Below, piece by piece: positions 7,901 to 16,896 of a DNA stretch of 64,000 nucleotides (position 1 is its first letter; the number at the start of each line of letters is the position of its first letter). Under the pieces are notes generated by a model that saw only the letters and a list, made by a program, of their open reading frames with translations, ran no database searches and was not told the DNA's origin. Origin of the DNA: Proteiniborus ethanoligenes (GTDB lineage Bacteria; Bacillota; Clostridia; Tissierellales; Proteiniboraceae). Where the stretch lies: the NCBI RefSeq assembly GCF_900107485.1, contig NZ_FNQE01000012.1, forward strand, positions 1-64,000, in the 5' to 3' direction. The position numbers and the translations under genes were made by a program.

Positions 7901-9792
7901 ATCTCCAATTTGTGTGCCCAAGCACCATTAGCTCTGTAACTATTCTCCTTACCATCAGCACCTATAAACTCCGGGCTGCCAGCGGAGGATATGTGAATGC
8001 CTCCATATACAAATGCACCGTTAGAACCACTATCATTAAAAGAACCGCCAATTAATTTGGGGCTGCCAGAGCTTATGATAAGATCTTTCAGATTATCATC
8101 TCTACCTACAAGTGCACCATAAGAGCTATAGCCCTTGCCTCCTTGGAATATGGGACTGCCACCATCTAGTGTAAGATTGCCACTTTGTACCCACACGGCG
8201 GAGCCGCTTAAATTGAAATCTTCGCTGGCATCTCCAGCAGTAATTTTAGTGCCGTCACTGGCAGTAATAGTCAAGTCGATACCACTAAATACCCCTGACA
8301 TACCTAAATAACCTATTCCATTTCCACCATTGATTTCCACCTTGCCTATAGTTTTAAGCTTACCTCCAGTAGACAAACGAATAGCCTCCGAATCATCTGG
8401 CCCTTGCACTGTTATATCCTTTAAAGTAAGATTTATTTCTTTACCAAACCACAATCTCCCGTTAATAGTATGACCATTGCCCTCTATAGTAAGGTTCGAC
8501 AAATCAGTAGTTCTGGAAAGATTCCCAGTTACATCTTCGCCCAAAATAATAATATCGCCATCTTTTATTTCTGTATTAGGATTAGCAATTAAAGCCTCCC
8601 AGCCAGTCTGGTCTATTGTGGCTTGTGCTTTAACTTTTTCAGCATAATCGCCCAATGCAGACTTGTATTCATCCACACTGCCTGAGGGCACATAGATATT
8701 CATCAGATTATTGCAGTACGAAAATATTTTATTTCCTACAATCGGCGGTGTATCACCTAAGAAGGTTATGCTTGTAAAATTCGAATGTAAAAATGCTTCA
8801 TCACCAATGGTTTCTATCGAATCAAGTACAATTACATCTATTAAATTACCTGCACCATAAAAGGCACATTCTTCAATTTTTGTTACCGTATTAGATATCT
8901 CAAAAGTTGTCTCTGATTTACCGGGTGCATACCTTATTAAAGTAGTTTTGCCCTTATTATAAAGGATATTATCCTCTGTCATATAATTTGCATTATCTGA
9001 ATCTACCGTTAAATTTTTTAATACGGGGACATTGTAAATTGCATTAGTCCTTATTGATTCTACATTTTTGCCTATACTGATACTTTCTAATTCATAACAG
9101 CCAAAAACCCATCTTCCTAGGGTCTTTAGTGAATCGGGCAGACTAATCTCTTCTAACGAATTACAATAGCTAAAAACACCATCTTCTATGGTTTCTAAGG
9201 AGGAGTTTGCCGAAAAATTTACTTCCGTCAAGTCCATACATGAGTAGAAAGCATTCTCGCCGATGGTCTTTACAAAATCCCCAATATCAATGCCCACCAA
9301 GGCAGAGCTATTAAAGGCACTTTTACTTATGGTCACTACATTTGTAGTGTCTATCTGGGTTAGGTTTTTATTAGCAGCAAAAGCTCCTTCTCCGATAGTT
9401 TTTACAGCATTACCCAGTGTAATATTGACTATATTATCGCTATACTTAAATGCACCTTTTCCGATATTCTCCACATTATCGCCTATTACAACTGCTGTCA
9501 GTTCGTTGCACCAATTAAAGGCATCTTCTCCAATTTCCGTTATGCTGTAGTTTATGCCATTGTTATATACTGCCTCCGCCACGGTAAGCGTACCTGTCGG
9601 TTCACTTCCTGCATATCCCACAAGAACCACTGTGCCGGTTTTAGCCTCTTTATCCTCCGTCAATACCTTATAAGCAAGATTTTCGATAGTAAACTCATCA
9701 CCCCCTCCAGCAAAAACTGCTCCCGGTAGCATGCTAACTACCATACATAATGCGAGAACCAAGCTGCCGATTCGTTTCCATGTTTGTTTCAT
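4903..9792 (-). CDS. Large secreted BspA-type leucine-rich repeat / FN3 / SLH surface protein
   Basis: This 1629-aa protein starts with a signal peptide (basic MKQTWKR, hydrophobic core, VFAGG cleavage region). Residues of about 60-390 are BspA-type (LRR_5) repeats with recurring TIGEGAF/IGENAFY phrases. About 420-800 is a repetitive beta-rich stretch with many GSPKF/GGS motifs, probably a beta-helix. A fibronectin type III-like domain (GLSPNTTYYFNVIVTDD) comes near residue 1040-1060, then a Gly/Ser-rich linker. Three S-layer homology domains follow (FTDISTHWNKEAIDYV, DFRPYIEWAYQKGIV, AYKTAVMAMQQAGIM). The end carries choline-binding-like aromatic repeats (GWVKEVDNWRYYSG, WYYLGVDGS). It is therefore exported and held on the wall, probably as an adhesin. 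The AAGGAGG site supports the start. GC is higher than in the core genes. Confidence 0.88.
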   Translation of the reverse strand: MKQTWKRIGSLVLALCMVVSMLPGAVFAGGGDEFTIENLAYKVLTEDKEAKTGTVVLVGYAGSEPTGTLTVAEAVYNNGINYSITEIGEDAFNWCNELTAVVIGDNVENIGKGAFKYSDNIVNITLGNAVKTIGEGAFAANKNLTQIDTTNVVTISKSAFNSSALVGIDIGDFVKTIGENAFYSCMDLTEVNFSANSSLETIEDGVFSYCNSLEEISLPDSLKTLGRWVFGCYELESISIGKNVESIRTNAIYNVPVLKNLTVDSDNANYMTEDNILYNKGKTTLIRYAPGKSETTFEISNTVTKIEECAFYGAGNLIDVIVLDSIETIGDEAFLHSNFTSITFLGDTPPIVGNKIFSYCNNLMNIYVPSGSVDEYKSALGDYAEKVKAQATIDQTGWEALIANPNTEIKDGDIIILGEDVTGNLSRTTDLSNLTIEGNGHTINGRLWFGKEINLTLKDITVQGPDDSEAIRLSTGGKLKTIGKVEINGGNGIGYLGMSGVFSGIDLTITASDGTKITAGDASEDFNLSGSAVWVQSGNLTLDGGSPIFQGGKGYSSYGALVGRDDNLKDLIISSGSPKLIGGSFNDSGSNGAFVYGGIHISSAGSPEFIGADGKENSYRANGAWAHKLEITAGSPKFKGGSVSKEKSYAGHGISLYDSATISGNASPSFTGGNGVSLEYGGDGLNFTECLTISTSGDVEFIGGSNCQHGIGQNASISGTQTGINLKNLKGKIIADSTKGEYSAIGLYVGCTITYPDGLAEAKKYNGTGKMYVLDMGDMSTVYTATLNINLDDSPFTSQVGGYTLKLEGDESMAFAMNGSGATRTAEVPKGTWKVYENFDDIYTGVNITINDAPTSGTLDYYTVKYSATKEGTTSEGRIELSVTTLDGVELDNISYLIKGDKASFAATGMGAESYTYRWSGTHGTDTISSTGSIYTINPVQGKIDITCTITGTGTSSVPIPGDSGIITVTDITENSLTLNWANATRTVEGGLKYVVFQSKGANISTVSECTSHPELLLNGEPSDINTYAVSGLSPNTTYYFNVIVTDDKMGMAAYTMVSATTTSDGNEGNGGGGNGSGSGGPSGGSTTTPITITPGNKPNQPITASAPVTATAGTGGTANAAITDKIITDTIAKAQADAKSQGKTVNGTSVALNVTMPQGATALTVTLTPNSLNSLVSAGVISLEINGAPVSLGLDLTALKEIQKQSGGNITISIAPATELSKEAKALMGNRPVYNITISTVKDGKTTNVNSLGNGTATLLIHYTPGKNEAVGYLFGVYVDAKGKATQIDGSTYDTNVGAILLSTNHFSVYGVGYTAPSAKFTDISTHWNKEAIDYVVGRGLLSGTSETTFAPNTAMTRGMLVTALGRLAGVDTKLYTTNSFTDVKADSDFRPYIEWAYQKGIVHGIGKQQFAPDRAITREEIAVIFANYAKSTGYKLPVIREATTYSDASSIGSAYKTAVMAMQQAGIMMGGTDNKFNPKASATRAEVSSMLHRYIKLTIDPVTAQGWALNDVGQWLYYKEGKALTSTQTIDGMKYLFNTNGTLKTGWVKEVDNWRYYSGNKILTGWWDIGSDATKKTYYFETNGNMISGKWLQIDDKWYYLGVDGSLAKNTTIDGHEVDDNGVRKNK

Positions 9793-9811
9793 TCAACTAT
9801 TACCTCCTTTT

Positions 9812-10075
9812 TTAATAGGACTCTCCGAGAGTCATTCTCATAATTTCATCGTAGGCAAGCTCTGCCACAGGTACAGTGCAGCCACTTTTGTACCAGTGAA
9901 CAAAACCGCCATCCGTGTCTGCAGAGTACCAGATTTCTGGGTGCTGTAACACGCCGAACCGAAACCCGATAAAACGGGGCTTCATATTCACCGTCACATG
10001 GTTTCCAGTGTCAAAAGTCACCTGCAAAATTCCGTTTTCCAACGGCTCTACTTTTGTTATAGGCTGCCCTTTCAT
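9812..10075 (-). CDS. DUF2442-like small protein
   Basis: The 87-aa product reads like DUF2442 proteins: short beta strands (ITKVEPLENGILQVTFDTG) with a terminal EIMRM segment. The start at 10075 is chosen because AGGAGGTGGATAT lies directly before it; an upstream in-frame ATG overlaps that site. It lies between the LuxR regulator and the surface-protein gene, all on the minus strand, and shares their higher GC. Its function is unknown. Confidence 0.55.
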   Translation of the reverse strand: MKGQPITKVEPLENGILQVTFDTGNHVTVNMKPRFIGFRFGVLQHPEIWYSADTDGGFVHWYKSGCTVPVAELAYDEIMRMTLGESY

Positions 10076-10100
10076 ATATCCACCTCCTGTCAAAATAAAA

Positions 10101-10137
10101 GAACGCCACCGTACAGTTTAATTGTACAGTGGCGTTC
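10101..10137 (-). terminator. Intrinsic terminator after the LuxR-type regulator gene
   Basis: GAACGCCAC and GTGGCGTTC flank a GTACA/TGTAC inner stem, with a TTTTATTTT tail on the minus strand. It ends the regulator transcript 26 bases after the stop codon and separates it from the DUF2442 gene. Confidence 0.8.
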
Positions 10138-10163
10138 TCATTTTGTAGTGTGACCATTTGTCA

Positions 10164-12680
10164 CTATTTTTTTATTTTCAGCAAATCTTCAAGCAAGTTG
10201 CGCTTATTTTTGCCTTCTCCCCCAATGCCCAGCTTATCAAAAATCCGCGATAGCTGGTTGCGAACAGTTCCCTCGGCAAGGTGAAGCTCCTCGGCAATCT
10301 CCAGATTGGTTTTGCGCCTTGCAGCTAACCTTGCGATTTCAAGCTCCCGTTCGGACAGTCCGTAGGTTTCGTTTTCTCCCAAATACTCTCGGCGAATGTT
10401 CTCCCTTGCAGTGCGAAATTGTTCCGCCAAAGGCAGAATATGCTCGATTTCCTCTGCATATACACCTATGCCTTGCAGTTCCTTCAGCAGTTCAAGAATG
10501 TATATCTCGCTTTCGGCAAAGGGCAAAAGTATATCATCGGGAAGTGCTAATTGTAATGCCAACCTCAGCTCCCTGCGGGCTCCTTCATGTCTGCCAAGCT
10601 GTTCAAGGGCTGCAGCAAGCTGGATGTGAAGCCAAATTTCGCAGAGGACATTGTGGTAGACGACGTAGAGCCTTTCGCATTCCTCACGTCGTGCCAATAC
10701 CGCCGTCCATTCTCCCTGTGCCAACAGCAGTTGGTTATAGAAGGTGTGCAGCATAGGCGTAGCGGGGAACATGACCAAGGCTTCGGACAGCTTTCCCTCA
10801 GCGAACCATTTAGGTGCAAATTCTGGGATACACAGCAGGGCATGGAGAAAGCCCATGCACATATCCAAGGTATTCAAAAGCGTGTATTGCCGTTCCTTAT
10901 AAAGCCATTCCCGTATCTCTGTACTTCTCTGTTTGACTTTTTCATAATCGCCGTGAAACAGTGCGATACGCAGGTCGAGAAACTCGCAACACAGCATAAC
11001 ACTGTGCTGATTTTTTCGCCTCGCCGCCGACAGTGCCATACGGTTTGAGATGTCAGCATCGATCATTTCCCCCCGTTCATAGAACAAATCCGCAGCAAAG
11101 CTGTATTCTGCACCGTTTCCATGACCATCCGACACCTGATAGTAGTATGGCATGCATTCTTTCATCTCAGCAGTTTCACTGTCCGCATATCCTGGCTGAC
11201 GGTGGTACATCATCAGAATGGACGGTGCTGAAAATGTCCATGCCCCTTTCGGGTCTATGCTCATGGTGGTGCGGTCAAGCAAAGAGCAAGCCCTGCGGTG
11301 GTAAGCACTCATGGCTGAGATATCATTGTAAGCAAGAAAGCTCTCCGCCACCTCCGCATCGCCGAGTAGGTTGTCACGCTCTTGTGGGGTCAGGTCGGTA
11401 TCCTGCTCCAGTGCCTTGAGAAGCAGTGACTTCATCCGCTTGATTTCAGGAATGTTGTGAAAGGAAAACATCTTGACCATGCAGACGACGAGGGCGGGTG
11501 GATGCTTCAAAAGGATTTCCTCTGGGCATTCGGTAAGCCAGTCAAAAAACGCCTGACTATGCTCACTGTTTAGGCTTTTTGCCTTATCCTTTGTCAGCGT
11601 TGCTAATAGTCCTGGGAAATCTGTCGCAGCTGCAAAGGCAAAATAAGAGGGTATGTACTCCTGCTGACCCAAATGCCAGTTTCCCAACCGTGAATAGCTT
11701 TCTCGTCGGTAATCCTCTGGCTTTTCAGCAAACATCAGCCGGACACAGTGTCGCAGCATATGATGGCAGCGGTAAATCCCATTTTCATTTCTTGTAATAA
11801 AGGCGTTGTTTTTAGAAAGGGAATCCAGCAAATCCTCCGCATCGAGGTCCTGCCACAGGTAAGCCGCCTGTTCGGCTGTAAATTCATCGGTCATGCCGAC
11901 GAGAATGAGAAATTCCCGCTGACGTTCTGGCAGAGGCGTGAGCAGCACCTGGTGAATAAGTGTGAAAATATCTGATGAGCCGGACAGCCAATGCCCGCTC
12001 TGTGTATAGGATTTAAAGTTAAGATAGACCATAGAAATCCATCCCTCGCTGGTCAGTGCGAGAGTGTCCATCTCCTCGGAGGATGCCGCAAGGCCACAGC
12101 GATAGGCGTAGGCCTCCAACTCCTGCCGATTAAGCCTCAAGTCATCCGCTCCGATTTCACAGTTCAGATTGCCCAGGCACATCCGATCTTTCTCATTGAA
12201 AATCTGATTGCGGGACAAGAGAATGAGATGTACATAGTCGGGCAGGTTTCGGGAAAGCAACAGAAGAAGAGGGGTGACTATGCTTTTCTCCAAAAGGTGG
12301 AGATCGTCCATGATGAAATAAACTGGGCAAGCACTTTGTGATAAGGCATCGCTAAGCATCTCTGCAAGTAGGGATATGGCCTGAGCATCCTTAGGGTAGC
12401 CGAGGGCCTTCATCTGTTCGGTCAGTTCAGGATAGCTCTTGAATGCTCGGCAAAATCCGCTCCAGAAATCGGTCACACTGTCCGTGACAATCATCTGGCG
12501 TAAGACTGTTAATTTATTGTGTTTTTTTGCCAGTCGCTTTGCCCACCAGTTTACTGCCGTTGTTTTTCCAAAACCCATCGGGGCGGTGACGGTGGTGATT
12601 GGATGGTTACTGATTTCAAAAAGCCGTTCTTTTAATCGCTCAGTGATATAGATGTCGTTTAAATGTGGGTAATAACCCAT
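10164..12680 (-). CDS. MalT-type LuxR-family ATP-dependent transcriptional regulator
   Basis: This 838-aa protein has the MalT/LAL layout. An N-terminal P-loop NTPase (TAPMGFGKTTAVNWWAK, near residue 35) and VYFIMDDLHLLE (Walker B) are followed by a winged-helix and TPR-like helical middle. The C-terminal LuxR helix-turn-helix is GLSERELEIARLAARRKTNLEIAEELHLAEGT split over residues 765-800. I choose the start at 12680, where AAAGGAGGTACCCTC precedes ATG; an upstream in-frame ATG exists but has no such site. LAL regulators are typically activated by an inducer and ATP. It may control the adjacent surface-protein gene, inferred from shared block, strand and base composition. Confidence 0.85.
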   Translation of the reverse strand: MGYYPHLNDIYITERLKERLFEISNHPITTVTAPMGFGKTTAVNWWAKRLAKKHNKLTVLRQMIVTDSVTDFWSGFCRAFKSYPELTEQMKALGYPKDAQAISLLAEMLSDALSQSACPVYFIMDDLHLLEKSIVTPLLLLLSRNLPDYVHLILLSRNQIFNEKDRMCLGNLNCEIGADDLRLNRQELEAYAYRCGLAASSEEMDTLALTSEGWISMVYLNFKSYTQSGHWLSGSSDIFTLIHQVLLTPLPERQREFLILVGMTDEFTAEQAAYLWQDLDAEDLLDSLSKNNAFITRNENGIYRCHHMLRHCVRLMFAEKPEDYRRESYSRLGNWHLGQQEYIPSYFAFAAATDFPGLLATLTKDKAKSLNSEHSQAFFDWLTECPEEILLKHPPALVVCMVKMFSFHNIPEIKRMKSLLLKALEQDTDLTPQERDNLLGDAEVAESFLAYNDISAMSAYHRRACSLLDRTTMSIDPKGAWTFSAPSILMMYHRQPGYADSETAEMKECMPYYYQVSDGHGNGAEYSFAADLFYERGEMIDADISNRMALSAARRKNQHSVMLCCEFLDLRIALFHGDYEKVKQRSTEIREWLYKERQYTLLNTLDMCMGFLHALLCIPEFAPKWFAEGKLSEALVMFPATPMLHTFYNQLLLAQGEWTAVLARREECERLYVVYHNVLCEIWLHIQLAAALEQLGRHEGARRELRLALQLALPDDILLPFAESEIYILELLKELQGIGVYAEEIEHILPLAEQFRTARENIRREYLGENETYGLSERELEIARLAARRKTNLEIAEELHLAEGTVRNQLSRIFDKLGIGGEGKNKRNLLEDLLKIKK

Positions 12681-13148
12681 GAGGGTACCTCCTTTCCTCA
12701 ATTTATTTGTTTGCACCAGGCTTGCACCCATTTCTTTTCCGTATGTCCTCCGGGCGAACGGCATCCTTGGGAATAAGCCATATATTTGCAATCATCTGTG
12801 CATCCTCAATGCACTCGTTTACATAGTAGTAATTTATCATCCGCGTGGTTTAATCCATTATATTTCTTATACAAGAAATAATCAAGAAAATATATAGCCA
12901 AGGTATATTTAACTGCCTGTGTGTTTAGTTATCCGTTCCACGGACTGCTGGATAATATTATCGAGCAGGCTGATAGCCAGAAAGCATCGATAGATGTGGC
13001 CTAAACGATAAACGGCAGACAGCGATAATTCACTGTCTGCCAATACATACGGCCCAGCCTTCGCCACGGTTTAGAAAATGTCCCTATGACACCATGGAGA
13101 ATGCCACCTTTGTTTTTTTAGTTGTCGGTTATAGGTACGATGTAGTTA
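12681..13148. other. Noncoding stretch between LuxR-type and ferritin genes
   Basis: No credible gene is seen. It holds a hairpin (GGCAGACAG at 13014-13022 paired with CTGTCTGCC at 13033-13041) and, from 13079, the right-hand conserved block of the candidate acquired segment. The sequence from about 12900 to 13070 has the higher GC of the acquired block. Confidence 0.5.
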
Positions 13149-13661
13149 TTATTCTGCAGCTACTGGAGGTGTAAATACACGTGCAGCTAGTTCTTGGTCT
13201 AACGCATATACTGCGTGGTTATCATCACCAATTCTTTGTAACTTTTTAATAATAGTACTCATGCTTGCTTCTTCTTCAACTTGTTCATCTATAAACCAGT
13301 TTAAGAAGCTAATAGTAGCATATTCTTTTTCTTCAGTAGCTATATCCATAAGATTATAAATTCTCTTAGTTACTTCCTTCTCGTGAGCTAATGCAACTTC
13401 AAATACATCTACATATGATTTGAACTCATTTTGTGGCTCACTTATAGCTTGAATTGTAGCTCTCTCTTCCATTTCATTAATAAAATTATAGAATTTCATA
13501 GCATGGAATCTTTCTTCTGCTGCTTGCATAATAAAAAAGTTCCCAAATCCGCTTAAATCCTGGTCTTCAAAATATGCAGCCATTGCAAGATAGTAGTGGG
13601 CAGATAAAAATTCATAGTTCATTTGATCATTTAATGCTTTTGCTAATTTTTCTGATAACAT
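13149..13661 (-). CDS. ftnA: Ferritin (non-haem iron storage)
   Basis: The 170-aa four-helix protein carries the ferritin di-iron ligands Glu17 (MNYEFLSAHYY), Glu50 and His53 (EERFHAMKFYNFI), and a Glu in the second pair of helices (FEVALAHEKEVTKRI; WFIDEQVEEE). Length and order match bacterial FtnA, which oxidises Fe2+ and stores ferric mineral inside a 24-mer. An AGGAGGTATACTAA site precedes the ATG. It fits the iron and manganese genes to its left but is separated from them by the acquired block. Confidence 0.93.
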   Translation of the reverse strand: MLSEKLAKALNDQMNYEFLSAHYYLAMAAYFEDQDLSGFGNFFIMQAAEERFHAMKFYNFINEMEERATIQAISEPQNEFKSYVDVFEVALAHEKEVTKRIYNLMDIATEEKEYATISFLNWFIDEQVEEEASMSTIIKKLQRIGDDNHAVYALDQELAARVFTPPVAAE

Positions 13662-13791
13662 TTAGTATACCTCCTATATATTCTTAAATAAGTTGTTTAG
13701 ATTTTCATCATTGTCATGTTATATGTATACCCTTATTTCTATTTAATAATCATAAGTATAAAACATCTTATTATTTTTTTAACAAGCTTAA

Positions 13792-14535
13792 CTAATCCAT
13801 TAATACTATATTAAGCTTTTTATATGCATCAGGTCCTATTCTATCACTAACAGGCATTTTATTATCCTTATAAAATTTAGCAACAGCCTCCTTCATTCCA
13901 TAACCAAATATACCATCTATAGCTCCATTATAATATCCTAGCTGCTTTAATCTTTTCTGAACCTCTTGTACATCTGCTCCTCTATCTCCATGCATTAAGG
14001 TTCTAAACCCATAATTAAATGGACCATAAGGACCTCCCACAATAGCAACTCTAGTTCCATATTTAACAAGACTATATAGCTCCTCTATATCTCTATTATT
14101 CATTCTAATACAGCCTTGAGAAGAGCTATAGCCTATGGACTGTGGCTTGTTAGTTCCATGTATGCCGTATTTACCCCAGGGTACATCCAAACCCATCCAC
14201 CTAGTACCAAAGCCTTCTCCCCATATAGCTTTATGTACTATCTTAAAGCTTCCTATGGGAGTGGGAGTATCTTTTTTGCCTGTAGCTACAACATATTTTT
14301 TGATAATTTCATTAGTATCTGTATCGATTAAATATAATAGCTTTGAGTCTATCTCAATTAATATTGAAAGATTTCTATTTTTTATATCATCTTGTTTCTT
14401 ATATATTTCTACTAGCTTTTCACCATTACTCTTGCTTTTGTAGGTACTTGAATTTGTTATAATTAGGTCCCCTATAAGAAGAACTGCTAATATGCATAAA
14501 AAGCCTACTGTAACTATCATAGTCCGTCTTGACAT
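13792..14535 (-). CDS. L,D-transpeptidase (YkuD) with peptidoglycan-binding domain
   Basis: This 247-aa protein begins with a single membrane anchor (residues about 5-25). The YkuD catalytic domain follows, with GIHGTNKP and the nucleophile block SQGCIRMNNRDIEEL (His and Cys of the L,D-transpeptidase signature). A C-terminal PG_binding_1 repeat (GDRGADVQEVQKRLKQLGYY) ends it. It should form 3-3 crosslinks or attach proteins to peptidoglycan on the outer face. The start at 14535 is supported by GGGGAGGGG eight bases upstream; an in-frame ATG further upstream overlaps that site. A decayed copy of its 5' half and promoter lies 46.9 kb away at 61.34-61.50 kb, beyond the defence island. Confidence 0.9.
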   Translation of the reverse strand: MSRRTMIVTVGFLCILAVLLIGDLIITNSSTYKSKSNGEKLVEIYKKQDDIKNRNLSILIEIDSKLLYLIDTDTNEIIKKYVVATGKKDTPTPIGSFKIVHKAIWGEGFGTRWMGLDVPWGKYGIHGTNKPQSIGYSSSQGCIRMNNRDIEELYSLVKYGTRVAIVGGPYGPFNYGFRTLMHGDRGADVQEVQKRLKQLGYYNGAIDGIFGYGMKEAVAKFYKDNKMPVSDRIGPDAYKKLNIVLMD

Positions 14536-14570
14536 AAACAAACCCCTCCCCATTATAGTTACATTATATG

Positions 14571-14602
14571 GGGAATATGTGTGAAATAAAACTTGTACTA
14601 GG
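14571..14602 (-). repeat. Left copy of direct repeat bracketing the defence island
   Basis: This 32-bp stretch, in the promoter region of the L,D-transpeptidase gene, matches 61471-61502 at 28 of 32 positions without gaps, including 17 identical bases ending ACTTGTACTAGG. The matching copy adjoins a decayed fragment of the same gene, so this is part of a larger duplicated locus. From here to 14828 I see nothing else but AT-rich sequence. Confidence 0.7.
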
Positions 14603-14828
14603 AGGAAAATTGTGAAGTAATAATTCAGGCATGACCCCTATGCTTCTCTAACATCAAGTATTATTTTTCTTAACACAAATCTATCAAGTAATATCAGTTT
14701 GTTTAAATCTTCTTTCATTCAAAACTCAAGATAGATAAAGAGCTTATAACTTGAGAAAAATCAAAAAATAAGCCCAAGATTATATCTCTTGAGCTCATCG
14801 ATTGTTATAATGAGTTTTTATTCATGGA

Positions 14829-16886
14829 TTATTCTACCCCTAAAGCCTTAAACACCGCATCCTCAACACTCTGATAAAACGAAATCTGGAACTTTGCAAA
14901 CAACTCTGGTGGTACTGTACTTATATCAGCTGCCGATGCCATTGGAAGAAGTATCTTTTTTGCTCCTGCATCAAGGCATACCTGTAGTGTGCTTGCTAGC
15001 TCTTCTACTTTTGTAATAGTACCACCTATGCTCATGGAGCCTAGAACTACCATTTGCCCTTGAACTGGCTTCTTTAATGCACCAGAACACATTGCAATAA
15101 AGGCGGCAAGAGATAATTCTGAAGTCACACCTATCCCCTGTAAGTCTTGAATATGCATTAGATAATCGAAATTTTGTATTGAGATGGTCCCACTGATATT
15201 CTTCTTATTTGCTTTAAAATAGTTAAATGCTGTATTAATACTTTCTTTTGCTTCTCTATTAGAACCTAGTCCACTTCTTTCAAACTTGCCTGAACCAGGT
15301 ACTACTTCAGTTTCTATTTTGAAAACTCCAATCATACCAGTTTCTCCGTGTCCTACTACATATATATGTCCTGGCTTACCCATTCCTTCTGGAATAAGCT
15401 TTCCTCCACCCTGTTCAGGTACTGATACAAATTCTTCAGTAAATGTCTCTTTGTCTATATAGGAAAAACGTACATCATAAAATTCCATTCCACCGATTTT
15501 CTTTAACTGCTCTTTTACTCTTCTTCTTCCAATCAAAGCATATTCTAATATTTGTTCAATATCCTCTTTTTCATACTCACCATTTGGATATATCAACTTT
15601 ACAAGTCCAGAAACAGTTTTTCTTACAGCAATTACATCTCTTTGGTTGAGATTATTACCAAGAATATAGTATTTATCTATAGCATCAGAAAATGATCTTT
15701 TTCTCATTTCCCTAAAAAATTCTGATATGTAATCTGTAATAAATCCATACTCATTAGTAAAAAACTCTGGCCTATATTTAGGTATCTCCCATCCTGGAAC
15801 ATAATAGTGCATACGATCAAAGAAAGCAGAGTCATATGCCATAGCTTCAGGAAATGGTTCAAATAAGTGAGAGGTTTTTAATAATACATCAACACTTTGG
15901 TTTATATTACCAACAAAAACCATAGATGCTGAAGCTGCTTTTTCTTCTCTTCCTCTTGCAAAGGAACCAGAAGCCATGTAATCCTTCATTATCTGAACTC
16001 CATCCCTATCATTAAATGAAATTCCTGCAACTTCATCAAAAGCCACTACATCCCATAGTCCTACAAGTCCTACTTTCTTGCTGGCCATATTATAAAATAG
16101 ATTTGCAACAGTAGTTTGTCCACCAGAGACTAATATAGAGTTTGGAGATATCTCTTTGTATATATGTGATTTACCTGTACCTCTTGGTCCTAGCTCACAA
16201 AGATTATAATTGTTTTCCACTAAAGGAATCATTCTAGCTAATAAATGCCATTTAACATTGTCCTCTAATTGGGTAGGTTCCATACCAATTGACCTTAATA
16301 AAACATCTATCCATTCATCCTTAGTAAAGTATTTTCTTCCTTCTATTATTTCCTCCATATCTAAGTTAGGCATTTGAATAGGTGTTAAATTTCCAATATT
16401 AAAAGGACTTACATCTCTAATTTCTTCATCATAATAATAATTCATCTTTAATATGCACCAGATACCACCTGCTAATAGTTTTTCATATTCTTTTACATAG
16501 TGAGATGCTATTTGCACTCCTCTTAAACCTAAATTAGAAAATTCTGCTTCATAAATATCTTTCTTTTCGTTGAGTTTTACTGTTATTTTATCAATAACTG
16601 TATATTGTCCTAGTTCTCTGATCTTTGACTTTACCTTTTCTGCTTCATCAGGACGAACAAAATTATCAGTAAGAATATTTTTTACCCGTTCTACTCCTTC
16701 ATTTATGCTATCCTCATCATCTGTAGCACAATACATTCCTAGAAGGTATTCTAATACATATACAGGTACATTAGCACCTTCTTTAATTTTTTTAGTTAAG
16801 TCCTTTCTCACTACTCTGCCAGCAAAATGTTTATTTAATTTTTCATTTAAGCTTATTTCCTTATCTATGATTTCCACGTAGCTCAC
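14829..16886 (-). CDS. brxL: BREX type I Lon-like protease BrxL
   Basis: The 685-aa protein is the last gene of the BREX operon. It has an AAA+ core with Walker A LGPRGTGKSHIYKE (about residue 235) and Walker B WDVVAFDEVAGI. The C-terminal Lon-like protease domain has the serine region GVTSELSLAAFIAM (about 590) and conserved lysines in GGTITKVEEL and AGAKKILLP. BrxL is required for phage defence in several type I systems and forms DNA-binding AAA+ rings. The GTG at 16886 is the longest start; a GTG at 16877, preceded by AGGTGAG, is equally likely. It begins 10 bases after pglZ. Confidence 0.93.
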   Translation of the reverse strand: MSYVEIIDKEISLNEKLNKHFAGRVVRKDLTKKIKEGANVPVYVLEYLLGMYCATDDEDSINEGVERVKNILTDNFVRPDEAEKVKSKIRELGQYTVIDKITVKLNEKKDIYEAEFSNLGLRGVQIASHYVKEYEKLLAGGIWCILKMNYYYDEEIRDVSPFNIGNLTPIQMPNLDMEEIIEGRKYFTKDEWIDVLLRSIGMEPTQLEDNVKWHLLARMIPLVENNYNLCELGPRGTGKSHIYKEISPNSILVSGGQTTVANLFYNMASKKVGLVGLWDVVAFDEVAGISFNDRDGVQIMKDYMASGSFARGREEKAASASMVFVGNINQSVDVLLKTSHLFEPFPEAMAYDSAFFDRMHYYVPGWEIPKYRPEFFTNEYGFITDYISEFFREMRKRSFSDAIDKYYILGNNLNQRDVIAVRKTVSGLVKLIYPNGEYEKEDIEQILEYALIGRRRVKEQLKKIGGMEFYDVRFSYIDKETFTEEFVSVPEQGGGKLIPEGMGKPGHIYVVGHGETGMIGVFKIETEVVPGSGKFERSGLGSNREAKESINTAFNYFKANKKNISGTISIQNFDYLMHIQDLQGIGVTSELSLAAFIAMCSGALKKPVQGQMVVLGSMSIGGTITKVEELASTLQVCLDAGAKKILLPMASAADISTVPPELFAKFQISFYQSVEDAVFKALGVE

Positions 16887-16896
16887 CTACCTACTA

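Larger units (their letters stand above)
4786..13116. mobile_element. Candidate 8.3-kb acquired block flanked by short inverted sequences
   Basis: The left flank (4786-4825) and the reverse complement of the right flank (13079-13116) share AAAACAAAGGT and TCATAGGGACA, in the same order and separated by 18 and 16 bases. The enclosed genes (surface protein, DUF2442 protein, LuxR regulator) have visibly higher GC and different codon use from the spore-protein and ferritin genes outside. No transposase or integrase was seen inside, so this may be a non-autonomous or decayed element. Confidence 0.4.
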
